This document shows positions 34,503-42,311 of a stretch of DNA of 64,000 nt, piece by piece. Every line of letters starts with the position of its first letter. Position 1 is the stretch's first letter. A model generated the notes under the pieces. That model was not told the origin of the DNA, searched no databases, and saw only the letters and a list, made by a program, of their open reading frames with translations. The position numbers and the translations under genes are program-made. Source of the DNA: Oscillospiraceae bacterium (GTDB lineage: Bacteria > Bacillota > Clostridia > Oscillospirales > Ruminococcaceae); NCBI GenBank assembly GCA_022835495.1, contig BQOK01000001.1, positions 806,001 to 870,000 of the forward strand, in the 5' to 3' direction.

Positions 34503-34928
34503 ATGCAATTGATCGAAACCCTGCTGGCCGTGCTGCCTTATTGGCATTATAAGATTGACCGGCCTTTCAAACAGCGGCATAAAAATGCCATGAGCCTGGA
34601 AACCTATTATTGCCTGCAGATGCTGCGCTGCAGCGGGCCGCTGACCATGACGGAGCTGGCACAGCGGCTTCGGGTGAAAAAGGCCCAGGCCACCCGGACC
34701 ATTGAACAGCTTTACAAGTATGGGTTTGTGACCCGCTCGGCGGCGGATGGGGACCGGCGGTGCGTGCGCATTGAGATCACCCAGCCGGCGCTGGACTACA
34801 TTGAAGAAAATTTTTATACCGACCAGGAGCTTGCGCGCCGGCTGGAGCAGAGCCTTTCGGACACCGAGCGCCAGGCGCTGCAAAAGGCGCTGGAAACCCT
34901 TTTGCAGGTGCTGCCCAAGCTTCCATGA
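34503..34928 (+). CDS. MarR family transcriptional regulator
   Basis: 141 residues, GGAAAGGA upstream of ATG 34503. Winged helix-turn-helix: YYCLQMLRCSGPLTMTELAQRLRVKKAQATRTIEQLYKYGFVTRSAADGDRRCVRIEIT, with the wing GDRR. Probably senses a ligand and represses the divergent FUSC efflux gene. Ends just before a terminator. Confidence 0.88.
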   Translation: MQLIETLLAVLPYWHYKIDRPFKQRHKNAMSLETYYCLQMLRCSGPLTMTELAQRLRVKKAQATRTIEQLYKYGFVTRSAADGDRRCVRIEITQPALDYIEENFYTDQELARRLEQSLSDTERQALQKALETLLQVLPKLP

Positions 34929-34958
34929 GCCCTTTTATCCCTTTACAGTGGGAAAAAG

Positions 34959-34995
34959 CAGCAAAAGAGAGCCGCGCCGCGGCTCTCTTTTGCTG
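34959..34995. terminator. Bidirectional terminator
   Basis: CAGCAAAAGAGAGCC pairs perfectly with GGCTCTCTTTTGCTG. Separates the MarR gene and the convergent glucosaminidase gene. Confidence 0.85.
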
Positions 34996-35005
34996 TGCGG
35001 GGGGA

Positions 35006-35563
35006 TCACGCCTCGCCGTAATGGGCGGCGACCGTGCGGTAGGTGCTGGAAACCAGGGGCACGAAGGAAGAGGAGGAATTGTATTGCGCCTGCTGGAGAT
35101 AAGCTGCGAGGGCTTCGGGGCTGGGGTTGGGATCGGCGCGAAGCTGCTCGAGCATGCTGCGGTAGGTCTGGGAAACGGCGGAATCGGGCTTTGCGCGGTC
35201 GGTGAAAAAGGAAACAAAACCGTTGGTGAAGCCGCTTGCGCCCTGGAAGGTGCAGTACCGGCTGCGGCCCGAGAAGTAGTAGCCTGTGTTGCCGGCGGGG
35301 TGGGCGGGATCGGTGTAAGAGATGTTGGCCCAGTTTTGGGCGGCGGCCTGGGCCTCGTTGCGGCCCCAGCCGGATTCCTCGGCCCAGAGGGCCAGGATGA
35401 ACTTGATGGGAAGGCCGCTCAGGCGGCGGGACGCGGTGGCCGCATAGGGCCGGAAGGCTGCGATAAAGGCCTTGACGTGGGCGTAATCGTTGGCGGCGTT
35501 GGGGTTTTGGCCGATGCGGATGTCGCCGCCGGAGGGGAACGACGGAATGGGTGTGTAGCTCAT
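35006..35563 (-). CDS. Glucosaminidase-domain (peptidoglycan hydrolase) protein
   Basis: 185 residues, ATG 35563 after AGGAGAG. Essentially one LYZ2/glucosaminidase domain: LSGLPIKFILALWAEESGWGRNEAQAAAQNWANISYTDPAHP, with the catalytic Glu in AEESGWG, then the TGYYFSGRSRYCTF and FTNGFVSFF segments. No signal peptide or wall-binding repeat is seen, so export would need a non-Sec route, lysis, or an internal phage-like role. Alternative: an endolysin relic. Confidence 0.8.
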   Translation of the reverse strand: MSYTPIPSFPSGGDIRIGQNPNAANDYAHVKAFIAAFRPYAATASRRLSGLPIKFILALWAEESGWGRNEAQAAAQNWANISYTDPAHPAGNTGYYFSGRSRYCTFQGASGFTNGFVSFFTDRAKPDSAVSQTYRSMLEQLRADPNPSPEALAAYLQQAQYNSSSSFVPLVSSTYRTVAAHYGEA

Positions 35564-35715
35564 GGGGATCTCTCCTGTTGTGATAGGCCGGGCGCGCGGC
35601 CCGGCGGGTGAAAATGGGGTGGGCCAGTGACCCATTCTATGAACCGGCCGCGCAAAAGGTCCTGCCCTGCCGCCGCGGCCGGACAGGGGCGCGGGCGGCT
35701 GCGAGGCCGGAACAT

Positions 35716-35755
35716 GAAAAAGAGGGGACCGCGGCCACCAAAAGCCGCGATCCCC
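35716..35755 (-). terminator. Terminator of hisS
   Basis: Arms GGGGACCGCGGC and GCCGCGATCCCC (one mismatch), U5 on the minus strand. Confidence 0.7.
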
Positions 35756-35771
35756 CCGCAGGGAATAATTT

Positions 35772-37013
35772 TCAGGTTTGGCCGAACCGCTTGATCTCGC
35801 CCGTTTCAAAAAAGGCGGCGGCGGCGAAGCCCTGGCTTTCCAGCGCGGCAAGCTGCTTGCCGGCTTTTTTGCCCTGGGGCAGCACGGTGACCAGATATGC
35901 CTGCCGCAATTCGGCGGCCTTTTTCAGCACCGCCGCAAAGTCGGCGCCGGGGGCGTAGAGCAGCGCCAGCTTTTGCTTTTCGGCGGGGATGGCAAAGCCC
36001 TGGTCCAGCAGGACCGAGCAGATGCGCTCGAACCCGATGGAAAAGCCCACAGCCGGCACCGGCTGGCCCAAAAACTTGCCCACCATATTGTCGTAGCGGC
36101 CGCCGCCCGCCACCGCGCCGGAAAAAGCGGGGCAGACAACCTCGAACACCATGCCGGTGTAATAGCCCTGCCCGCGCACAAGGCTGGGGCAGTAGGCCAC
36201 CTTGTAGGCGCCGCCGGCGAGGGCGGTTACCGCATCCATGACCTGCCGCAGGGCGGCGGCGGGGGCTTTGTCTGCGCAGAGGGCGGCCACGGCGGAAAGG
36301 TCTGCCGCGCCCTGCCCGAGGAAGGCGCGCAGGGCGGCCACCGCGGGGGCGGGGCAGCCCTTTTCGGCCAGCTCGGCGGCCACGCCGTCGGGGCCGACTT
36401 TATCCAGCTTATCGAAGGTGATGCACACGCTGTCGAGGGTTTCGGGCGCAAAGCCCATGCCTTCGAGCATGCCGCGCAGAAGCCGCCGGTCGTTCAAATT
36501 CACGGTGAAATCGGCAAAGCCGATGGCCAGCAGGGCGCGGGCGGTCACGTCGATCAGTTCGATCTCGGCATTGGGCGAGGCGTCGCCCACAATGTCGATA
36601 TCGCACTGCACGAACTCGCGCAGGCGGCCTTTTTGCGGGCGCTCGGCCCGGAACACCCGGTCGGTCTGGATGACCTTGAAGGGGGTGGGCAGCTTGTCCC
36701 GGTTGGCGGCATAGTAGCGGGAGAGGGGCAGGGTGAGGTCATAGCGCAGGCCCATGTCGCTCAAGGCCTTTTCGCTGCCCGCGGCCAAGGCGGCATCCAG
36801 CTTTTCGCCCCGCTTGAGCACCTTGAAGATGAGGTTCAGGTTCTCGCCGCCCTCGCTTTTGTCCAGGTTTTCCATGTCTTCCAGGAGGGGGGTGGCGATG
36901 CGCTCGAAGCCGCTGGCGCGGTAGGTTTCCAGGATGCGGCCCTGCACGTAGTCGCGCAGGCGCTGTTCGGCGGGCAGATAGTCCTTCATGCCCTTGAGGG
37001 GATTGATCTTCAT
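35772..37013 (-). CDS. hisS: Histidyl-tRNA synthetase, archaeal/eukaryotic-like type
   Basis: 413 residues from ATG 37013 (AAAGGAG seven bases before). Class II synthetase for tRNA-His: GLRYDLTLPLSRYYA, motif 2 VFRAERPQKGRLREFVQCDIDIVG, motif 3 AVGFSIGFERI and a short C-terminal anticodon-binding domain. The phrasing RYDLT-PL-RY and REF-QCD-DI resembles the eukaryotic/archaeal HisRS branch rather than the usual bacterial LRPEGT form. The His-specific signature reads LVRGQGYYTG instead of LVRGLDYYTG. HisZ is unlikely because the anticodon-binding domain is retained. Confidence 0.85.
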   Translation of the reverse strand: MKINPLKGMKDYLPAEQRLRDYVQGRILETYRASGFERIATPLLEDMENLDKSEGGENLNLIFKVLKRGEKLDAALAAGSEKALSDMGLRYDLTLPLSRYYAANRDKLPTPFKVIQTDRVFRAERPQKGRLREFVQCDIDIVGDASPNAEIELIDVTARALLAIGFADFTVNLNDRRLLRGMLEGMGFAPETLDSVCITFDKLDKVGPDGVAAELAEKGCPAPAVAALRAFLGQGAADLSAVAALCADKAPAAALRQVMDAVTALAGGAYKVAYCPSLVRGQGYYTGMVFEVVCPAFSGAVAGGGRYDNMVGKFLGQPVPAVGFSIGFERICSVLLDQGFAIPAEKQKLALLYAPGADFAAVLKKAAELRQAYLVTVLPQGKKAGKQLAALESQGFAAAAFFETGEIKRFGQT

Positions 37014-37162
37014 GGGAAAACTCCTTTGCATGTACGAAGTTCAGCAAACGCTGAGCCGCATTTTATCTTTATAATGAAGTTATCATAGCCCGGCGGGACC
37101 GCATTTGTCAACCGAAACCGGCCATAATAACAGCCAAAGGGTAAGAACGGGAGAAATGCGGT

Positions 37163-38350
37163 ATGGAACAGTTTTTGCAGAAAAACAAGTGGAGCATTCT
37201 GGCGGCGGGCGCGGCCATTCAGATCCTGACCGGCATCCCTGCGGCCTGGGGCGTGTTTCAGGGCCCGGTGCGGCAGGAATACGGCTTTGACGAGGGCGCG
37301 GCCAGCTTTATTTTCAGCTTTACCATCGGCGCATTCGGGCTGGGGTGCGTGATCGGCGGCTATTTGCAGGATAAGGCGGGCCCGCGGATCGCCGGCTTTG
37401 CGGGCACGGCCCTGCTGACCGGGGGCTTTACAGCCGCGGGCTTTCTGCCCGCGGAAAAGGCGTGGATCTTTTATCTGTGCTTCAGCCTGCCGGTGGGGCT
37501 GGGATGCGCCTTTTTATACCCGGCAGTGATGAGCTGCGCCCAAAAGTGGTTTGCGGACAAAAAGGGGCTTGCCACCGGCATCGTGGGCGGCGCGGTGGGC
37601 TTTTCGGGCGCGGCGCTGACCTTTTTGGTGCGCTGGCTGGCCGGCGGCTGGGGCATCCGGGTGTGTTTTTGGGTGCTGGCCGCGCTGATGCTGCTGGTGT
37701 GCGGCGGGGGCAGCATCCTGCTGCAAAACCCGAAAAGCGCGGGCCAGAAAAAGCAGCAGACGAAAAAAGCGCCCCCCAAGGATTACACCCCCCGGGAGAT
37801 GTTCAAGACAAAGCAGTATTGGCTGGGCTTTTTGGTGGTGGGCCTCGCCACCCCGGCGGTGCTGCTGTTCAGCCCCATCATCGTGCAGCTGGGGCAGGAC
37901 CGGGGGCTTTCGGAAGAGGCGGCCCACTGGGCCATCATCATTGGGGCGGTGGGCTCGGCTGCGGGGCGGCTTGCCATGCCGGCTTTGAGCGACAAGATTG
38001 GCCGCCGGGCCACCGACCTGATTTTGTTCACCGGCCTTGCGGGGCTTTCGGCGGCGTTTATTTTTGCCCAGAGCTGGTGGGTGATCGCGGCGTACACCGC
38101 CCTGACCTTTTGCTACTCGGGCGAGGCGGCGGTGATCCCCAGCATGTGCACCGACCTGTTCGGCATGAAAAACACGGGGGTAAACTACGGCTTTTTGGCG
38201 CTGGGCATGAGCGCGGGAAGCATCGGCTTCCCGCTGCTGGCCAAGGCGCTGAATTTGGAGCTGGGGCGGCACTTCATCGCCATCGGCGCGGCGCTGGCGG
38301 GGCTTTTGTGCCTGTGGGCGCTCAAGCCCACCCAGGAGGAAAAGCTGTAA
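37163..38350 (+). CDS. MFS transporter, oxalate/formate antiporter (OxlT)-like
   Basis: 395 residues, 12 transmembrane helices. WSILAAGAAIQILTGIPAAWGVFQGP at the N-terminus and the motif-A loops GYLQDKAGPR and ALSDKIGRRAT are typical of OxlT-like carriers. Central cytoplasmic loop rich in Lys/Gln. Single-gene unit with GGGAG before ATG 37163. Cargo likely a small carboxylate; not established. Confidence 0.85.
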   Translation: MEQFLQKNKWSILAAGAAIQILTGIPAAWGVFQGPVRQEYGFDEGAASFIFSFTIGAFGLGCVIGGYLQDKAGPRIAGFAGTALLTGGFTAAGFLPAEKAWIFYLCFSLPVGLGCAFLYPAVMSCAQKWFADKKGLATGIVGGAVGFSGAALTFLVRWLAGGWGIRVCFWVLAALMLLVCGGGSILLQNPKSAGQKKQQTKKAPPKDYTPREMFKTKQYWLGFLVVGLATPAVLLFSPIIVQLGQDRGLSEEAAHWAIIIGAVGSAAGRLAMPALSDKIGRRATDLILFTGLAGLSAAFIFAQSWWVIAAYTALTFCYSGEAAVIPSMCTDLFGMKNTGVNYGFLALGMSAGSIGFPLLAKALNLELGRHFIAIGAALAGLLCLWALKPTQEEKL

Positions 38351-38362
38351 GCCACACAAAAG

Positions 38363-38404
38363 AAACGGCGCCGCGGCCCCGGTATTGGGGCGCGGCGCCG
38401 TTTT
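38363..38404. terminator. Bidirectional terminator
   Basis: AAACGGCGCCGCG / CGCGGCGCCGTTT stem with inner CCCC/GGGG and T-run, between convergent genes. Confidence 0.85.
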
Positions 38405-38422
38405 GATGCGCGCGGGGAGAGC

Positions 38423-38689
38423 TTACTTCTTTTCCACCTGGGGATACTTCTCGCCGAAGAGGTTGAAGCGGAACAGGCGGGCTTCATCCTCGGGGTTCGA
38501 GCACTCGAACTGGGCCTCGGCGATCTGGCCGCCCTCGATCAGGGCGGTGAAGCCCAGCATCTGGCACAGCTTGCTCTTCAGGTTCAGGCGGTCGCCCTCC
38601 GGGGTGACCAGGAATACGTCGCCCTTGCAGGCGCTCAGCATTTCGGAAAACTCGCTCACGTCGAAATCATGCAGTTGAATACGATCCAT
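38423..38689 (-). CDS. Conserved small hypothetical protein
   Basis: 88 residues, ATG 38689 with AGAGG upstream. Mixed alpha/beta sequence (IQLHDFDVSEFSEMLSACKGDVFLVTPEGDRLNLKSKLCQMLGF) without signal peptide, Cys pair or known motif. Composition and ribosome site support a real gene. It resembles short ruminococcal proteins of unknown role. Two candidate promoters precede it on the minus strand. Confidence 0.7.
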   Translation of the reverse strand: MDRIQLHDFDVSEFSEMLSACKGDVFLVTPEGDRLNLKSKLCQMLGFTALIEGGQIAEAQFECSNPEDEARLFRFNLFGEKYPQVEKK

Positions 38690-39040
38690 TCTTATTACCT
38701 CTCTTCCAATTCTCTCTATACCACGGGTCCGGTCATACTTATTATACTTCCCTGAAAGGCGCTCCTGCAAGCAGTACCCCTTTCATCACCCTTACTATAG
38801 CACGACGTTTGTGTAAATGCAACAATAATCGAGTGAAAACATTGTAAAAATCGCCGAATAAATTGTACCGATTTTCCACCAGCCCCAGATCCAGGGCCAA
38901 AGCGGCAAATTTTGTGGACGATGAAGCCGAAATATCCTTGCAAAAAGGCGGCGGGCTTTTTATAATGGTAAGAGCGGATCATTGTGGAATCAATCACAAT
39001 CTAAGCCGAGAGAACGAAGAGCAAAGGAGAGTAACAGATC
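38690..39040. promoter_or_regulatory. Divergent promoter region
   Basis: Minus strand: TTGCAT (38817-38822), 17 bases, TATAGT (38794-38799) for the 38423 gene. Plus strand: TTGCAA (38938-38943), 17 bases, TATAAT (38961-38966) for the NifU-like gene. No gene in the 350 bases. Confidence 0.75.
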
Positions 39041-39733
39041 ATGACCTATTCTCATGAAGTAGAGCGCATGTGCCCCCTGACCAAGGGCCCGCATCACGGC
39101 CCCGCCCCCATCCCAGAAGAGGGCAACTGGGTCAAGGCGTATGAGATCAAGGATATTTCCGGCCTGACCCACGGCGTGGGCTGGTGCGCCCCCCAGCAGG
39201 GCACCTGCAAGCTGACCCTGAACATCAAGAACGGCATCATTGAGGAAGCGCTGGTGGAGACCATCGGCTGCTCCGGCATGACCCACTCGGCCGCCATGGC
39301 GGGCGAGATCCTGCCCGGCAAGACCATTTTGGAGGCGCTGAACACCGACCTGGTGTGCGACGCCATCAACGTGGCAATGCGCGAGCTGTTTTTGCAGATC
39401 GTGTACGGCCGCAGCCAGACCGCGTTCAGCGAGGACGGCCTGCCCGTGGGCGCCGGCCTGGAGGACCTGGGCAAGGGCCTGCGCAGCATGACCGGCACCA
39501 TTTTTTCCACCCAGGCCAAGGGTGTGCGCTACCTGGAGCTGACCGAGGGCTACATTACCAAAATGGCCCTGGACGAGAACAACGAGGTCATCGGCTACCA
39601 GTTCGTGCGGCTGGGCAAAATGCTGGAGGCGATCCGCCACGGTGAGGAGCCGGGCGCCGCCTACGAGAAGAATATCGGCACCTACGGCCGGTTCGATGGC
39701 GCTGTGAAGTACATCGACCCGCGCGAGGAATAA
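39041..39733 (+). CDS. NifU/IscU-like iron-sulfur scaffold protein of the GGGtGRT module
   Basis: 230 residues. The N-terminal two-thirds resemble the IscU/NifU N-domain (GCSGMTHSAAMAGEILPGKTILEALN), with Cys in GWCAPQQGTC, GCSGM and LVCDAIN as potential cluster ligands. A C-terminal extension follows (KGVRYLELTEGYITKMALDENNEVIGYQFVRLGKM). It is found next to GGGtGRT proteins in gut anaerobes. No IscS desulfurase nearby, so it is not a standard Isc operon. GAGAG site before ATG 39041. Confidence 0.82.
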   Translation: MTYSHEVERMCPLTKGPHHGPAPIPEEGNWVKAYEIKDISGLTHGVGWCAPQQGTCKLTLNIKNGIIEEALVETIGCSGMTHSAAMAGEILPGKTILEALNTDLVCDAINVAMRELFLQIVYGRSQTAFSEDGLPVGAGLEDLGKGLRSMTGTIFSTQAKGVRYLELTEGYITKMALDENNEVIGYQFVRLGKMLEAIRHGEEPGAAYEKNIGTYGRFDGAVKYIDPREE

Positions 39734-39752
39734 GAGGGAGAGGAGATATACA

Positions 39753-40745
39753 ATGGCTACTTTTGAATCTATGGACCGCCGCATGCCCAAGATCGAGGCG
39801 TGCCTCAAGGCCAACGGCCTGGAGTCCCTGGACGCCTGCCGCGAAATGCTCCTCGCCAAGGGCATTGACTGCGAGACCATCGTGAAGGGCGTGCAGCCCA
39901 TCTGCTTTGACAACGCGGTGTGGGCGTACACCCTGGGCACCGCCATTGCCGTGAAGCGCGGCCTGAAGGACGCCGCCGACTGCGCCGCCGCCATTGGCGA
40001 GGGGCTGGAGGCCTTTACCATTCCCGGCAGCGTGGCCGAGCAGCGCAAGGTGGGCCTGGGACACGGCAACCTGGGCGCCATGCTCCTGAACGACGACACC
40101 AAGTGCTTCGCGTTCCTGGCGGGCCACGAGAGCTTTGCCGCCGCGGAGGGCGCCATCGGCATTGCCCGCACCGCCAACAAGGCCCGCAAGACCCCGCTGC
40201 GGGTCATTCTGAACGGCCTGGGCAAGGACGCCGCCTATATCATCAGCCGCATCAACGGCTTCACCTATGTGGAGACGGATTATGACTTCAAGACCGGCGA
40301 GCTGAAGGTGGTGCGCGAGAAGGCGTTCTCGGACGGCGAGCGCGCCGCCGTGAAGTGCTACGGCGCCAACGATGTGCTGGAGGGCGTTGCCATTATGAAG
40401 AAGGAGGCCGTGGAGGTCTCGATCACCGGTAACTCCACCAACCCCACCCGGTTCCAGCACCTGGTGGCCGGCACCTACAAAAAGTGGACGATGGAGAACG
40501 GCAAAAAGTATTTCTCGGTGGCTTCGGGCGGCGGCACCGGCCGCACCCTGCACCCGGACAATGTGGCAGCCGGCCCGGCCAGCTACGGCCTGACCGACTC
40601 GATGGGCCGCATGCACGGCGACGCCCAGTTCGCGGGCTCCAGCTCGGTGCCCGCCCACGTGGAGATGATGGGCCTGATCGGCGCCGGCAACAACCCTATG
40701 GTGGGTATGACTGTGGCCTGCGCCGTGGCCGCAAGCCAGGCGTAA
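39753..40745 (+). CDS. GGGtGRT protein
   Basis: 330 residues, cytosolic. The signature SGGGTGRTLHPDNVAAG that names the family is near residue 255; other conserved parts are KVGLGHGNLGAMLL and EMMGLIGAGNNPMVGMTVACAVA. Nineteen bases after the NifU-like gene, with GGAGAGGAG upstream. The pair is widespread in anaerobes and biochemically uncharacterised; the glycine-rich loop suggests nucleotide or cofactor binding (inference). Confidence 0.88.
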   Translation: MATFESMDRRMPKIEACLKANGLESLDACREMLLAKGIDCETIVKGVQPICFDNAVWAYTLGTAIAVKRGLKDAADCAAAIGEGLEAFTIPGSVAEQRKVGLGHGNLGAMLLNDDTKCFAFLAGHESFAAAEGAIGIARTANKARKTPLRVILNGLGKDAAYIISRINGFTYVETDYDFKTGELKVVREKAFSDGERAAVKCYGANDVLEGVAIMKKEAVEVSITGNSTNPTRFQHLVAGTYKKWTMENGKKYFSVASGGGTGRTLHPDNVAAGPASYGLTDSMGRMHGDAQFAGSSSVPAHVEMMGLIGAGNNPMVGMTVACAVAASQA

Positions 40746-40767
40746 AGCCGCCGGCCATTCACAAAAA

Positions 40768-40810
40768 ACGCAAAAAAGACCGCCACCGTGAGGGGCGGCC
40801 TTTTTTGCGT
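40768..40810 (+). terminator. Terminator of the GGGtGRT operon
   Basis: ACGCAAAAAAG-CCGCC pairs with GGCGG-CTTTTTTGCGT, T6 run. Confidence 0.85.
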
Positions 40811-40994
40811 TTGAAGGGCGGCCGGCGCAAAAAATGCCGAAGGGAGGGGAGGCCGCGGGCGAAGAGAGCAAGCGCCCCCAGGTGCAGCGGGGCACGGGTG
40901 CAGCGCCGGGCCCTTTTGGGGAATATGCTGTAAATCGGAGACTGGGGGAAATAATAACTTCTGCGTTCTTGATTTGAAGCAAAGAAGGAGTGTG

Positions 40995-41852
40995 ATGGCA
41001 ATGCAGTGCACACAGCACAGTTTGAGCGGCGGGATGCTTACGGAATACGAGAACCACCTGTGGGAACGGGAGTGCCGCCCCGCCACGGTGGAAAAATACC
41101 TGCGGGATGTAAAACACTTTTTGGAGTTCCTGCCCTGGGGAAAAGAGGTCACCAAGCAGGACGTGCTGGCCTACAAGCAAGCGCTGAGCGCCCGCTATGC
41201 GCCGGCCAGCACAAACTCCATGCTCACCGCCCTGAACGATTTTTTGGACTGGGTGGGCTGGAGCGAATGCAGGGTGAAGCTGCTGAAAATCCAAAGGAGC
41301 CTGTTTTGCAGCGGGAACAGAGAACTCACCCGCGCCGAATACAACCGCCTGGTAAGCGCGGCCAGGCACAAGGGCAATGTGCGGCTGGACCTGCTGATGC
41401 AGACCATCTGCAGCACCGGCATCCGCATTGGGGAGCTGCGCTTCATCACGGCGGAAGCGGTGAACAGCGGGGTGGCCGAGGTGTGCTGCAAGGGCAAAAC
41501 GCGGCCGGTGCTGCTGTGCCGGGAGCTGCAAAAGAAGCTTTTGAAATACTGCGCCCGGCAGGGCATCGCCCAGGGGCCGGTATTCGTGACCAAAAACGGC
41601 ACGCCGCTGGACCGCGCCAACATCTGGCGCGACATGAAGCGGCTGTGCGCCGAGGCGGGGGTGGACAAAAAGAAGGTGTTCCCGCACAACCTGCGCCACC
41701 TGTTCGCGCGGACCTTTTATAACCTGGAAAAGGACATTGTGCGGCTGGCGGATATTTTGGGGCACAGCAGCGTGGAGACCAGCCGCATTTACACCATGAG
41801 CAGCGGGCAGGAGCATCAGCGCCAGCTGGCCGCACTGCATCTGATTTTATAA
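40995..41852 (+). CDS. Tyrosine recombinase, probable DNA invertase of the adjacent switch
   Basis: 285 residues. N-terminal SAM-like core-binding domain (LTEYENHLWERECRPATVEKYLRDVKHFLEFL) and phage-integrase catalytic domain with all active-site residues: Arg in STGIRIGELR, Lys in CKGKTRPVLL, HNLRH (His/Arg), LGHSSVETSRIYT (His and nucleophile Tyr). AAGGAG before ATG 40995. Size and position, 44 bases from a 27-bp inverted repeat pair bounding a promoter segment, fit a simple invertase of the Mpi/Xer-like type. No excisionase or integrated element boundaries are visible, arguing against prophage integrase. Confidence 0.92.
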   Translation: MAMQCTQHSLSGGMLTEYENHLWERECRPATVEKYLRDVKHFLEFLPWGKEVTKQDVLAYKQALSARYAPASTNSMLTALNDFLDWVGWSECRVKLLKIQRSLFCSGNRELTRAEYNRLVSAARHKGNVRLDLLMQTICSTGIRIGELRFITAEAVNSGVAEVCCKGKTRPVLLCRELQKKLLKYCARQGIAQGPVFVTKNGTPLDRANIWRDMKRLCAEAGVDKKKVFPHNLRHLFARTFYNLEKDIVRLADILGHSSVETSRIYTMSSGQEHQRQLAALHLIL

Positions 41853-41858
41853 AAAGGG

Positions 41859-41881
41859 AAAAAACGCCCCGCGCGGGGGCG
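41859..41881 (-). terminator. Minus-strand terminator beside the left inverted repeat
   Basis: On the minus strand CGCCCCCGCGCGGGGCG then T6. It stops transcripts leaving the invertible segment leftwards before they become antisense to the recombinase gene. Confidence 0.75.
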
Positions 41882-41895
41882 AGCACATAAAAAAG

Positions 41896-41922
41896 GACGA
41901 CATAATTAACATTATGTCGTCG
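41896..41922 (+). repeat. Left inverted repeat of the switch
   Basis: 27 bases, exact reverse complement of 42240-42266. Internally palindromic: GACGACATAAT, spacer TAAC, ATTATGTCGTC, i.e. two recombinase-binding arms around an asymmetric centre, as expected for a tyrosine recombinase crossover site. Confidence 0.92.
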
Positions 41923-41954
41923 TGAGTGCAGATCGGATACATTTATTGGAATTC

Positions 41955-41983
41955 ATTTTACCACAAAAAAATACAAAAAACAA
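41955..41983 (-). promoter_or_regulatory. Promoter inside the invertible segment
   Basis: Minus strand TTGTTT (41978-41983), 17-base spacer, TAAAAT (41955-41960), in the only AT-rich part of the segment. In this orientation it fires towards the left repeat and the 41859-41881 terminator. Confidence 0.7.
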
Positions 41984-42239
41984 CAAGATTTACAAAGGCC
42001 GGCGTGAACGATGCGGCGTTTCATACGGGTAGTGTTTGCCGTGCGGCAATCTTGGCTTGTTTTGGGATTTTTTACTGGAATCGACCACAAAATTGCAAAA
42101 AAAATTGCAGCGGCCCGCCTTCGGGCCGCCGCAGCGGGGCTTTTTTCGCCCCATGGATATGACAAAACAGGGCCGCCGCTTTTTTTCGGCCCTGAAGATT
42201 GAGCCGAAAGCGGGCGCACAGCCCCGGATGGAATATGGC

Positions 42240-42266
42240 CGACGACATAATGTTAATTATGTCGTC
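42240..42266 (-). repeat. Right inverted repeat of the switch
   Basis: Exact inverted copy of the left repeat. In the present orientation it is embedded in a larger palindrome with 20-bp perfect arms (42232-42251, 42256-42275) because the inner flank complements the outer flank; this arrangement would be lost on inversion. Confidence 0.92.
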
Positions 42267-42311
42267 GGCCATATTTGTTGTGCGGCGGAGCAGGATGTGG
42301 AGGGATCGAAG

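Larger units (their letters stand above)
41896..42266. other. Invertible promoter segment (phase switch), shown in OFF orientation
   Basis: 371 bases bounded by 27-bp perfect inverted repeats (41896-41922 and 42240-42266). The interior holds a good promoter pointing left (41955-41983) and terminator-like hairpins pointing both ways (around 42109-42126 and 42163-42193). Flipping would place the promoter 30-odd bases before the right repeat, facing the 42312 gene. Confidence 0.88.

Noticed and set aside
40995-41852. Tyrosine recombinase as a prophage or ICE integrase
   Set aside because: No excisionase, structural or conjugation genes and no tRNA attachment site nearby; its immediate neighbour is a promoter segment with inverted, not direct, repeats.
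41896-41922. Inverted repeat as an ordinary terminator of the recombinase gene
   Set aside because: Lacks a T-run on the plus strand and has an exact inverted copy 318 bases away, which a terminator would not need.
42036-42311. Extension of the giant surface protein upstream through the right repeat to an ATG inside the invertible segment
   Set aside because: No ribosome site or signal peptide there; a proper signal peptide begins at ATG 42312 with GGAGGG, and inversion would destroy the extension.
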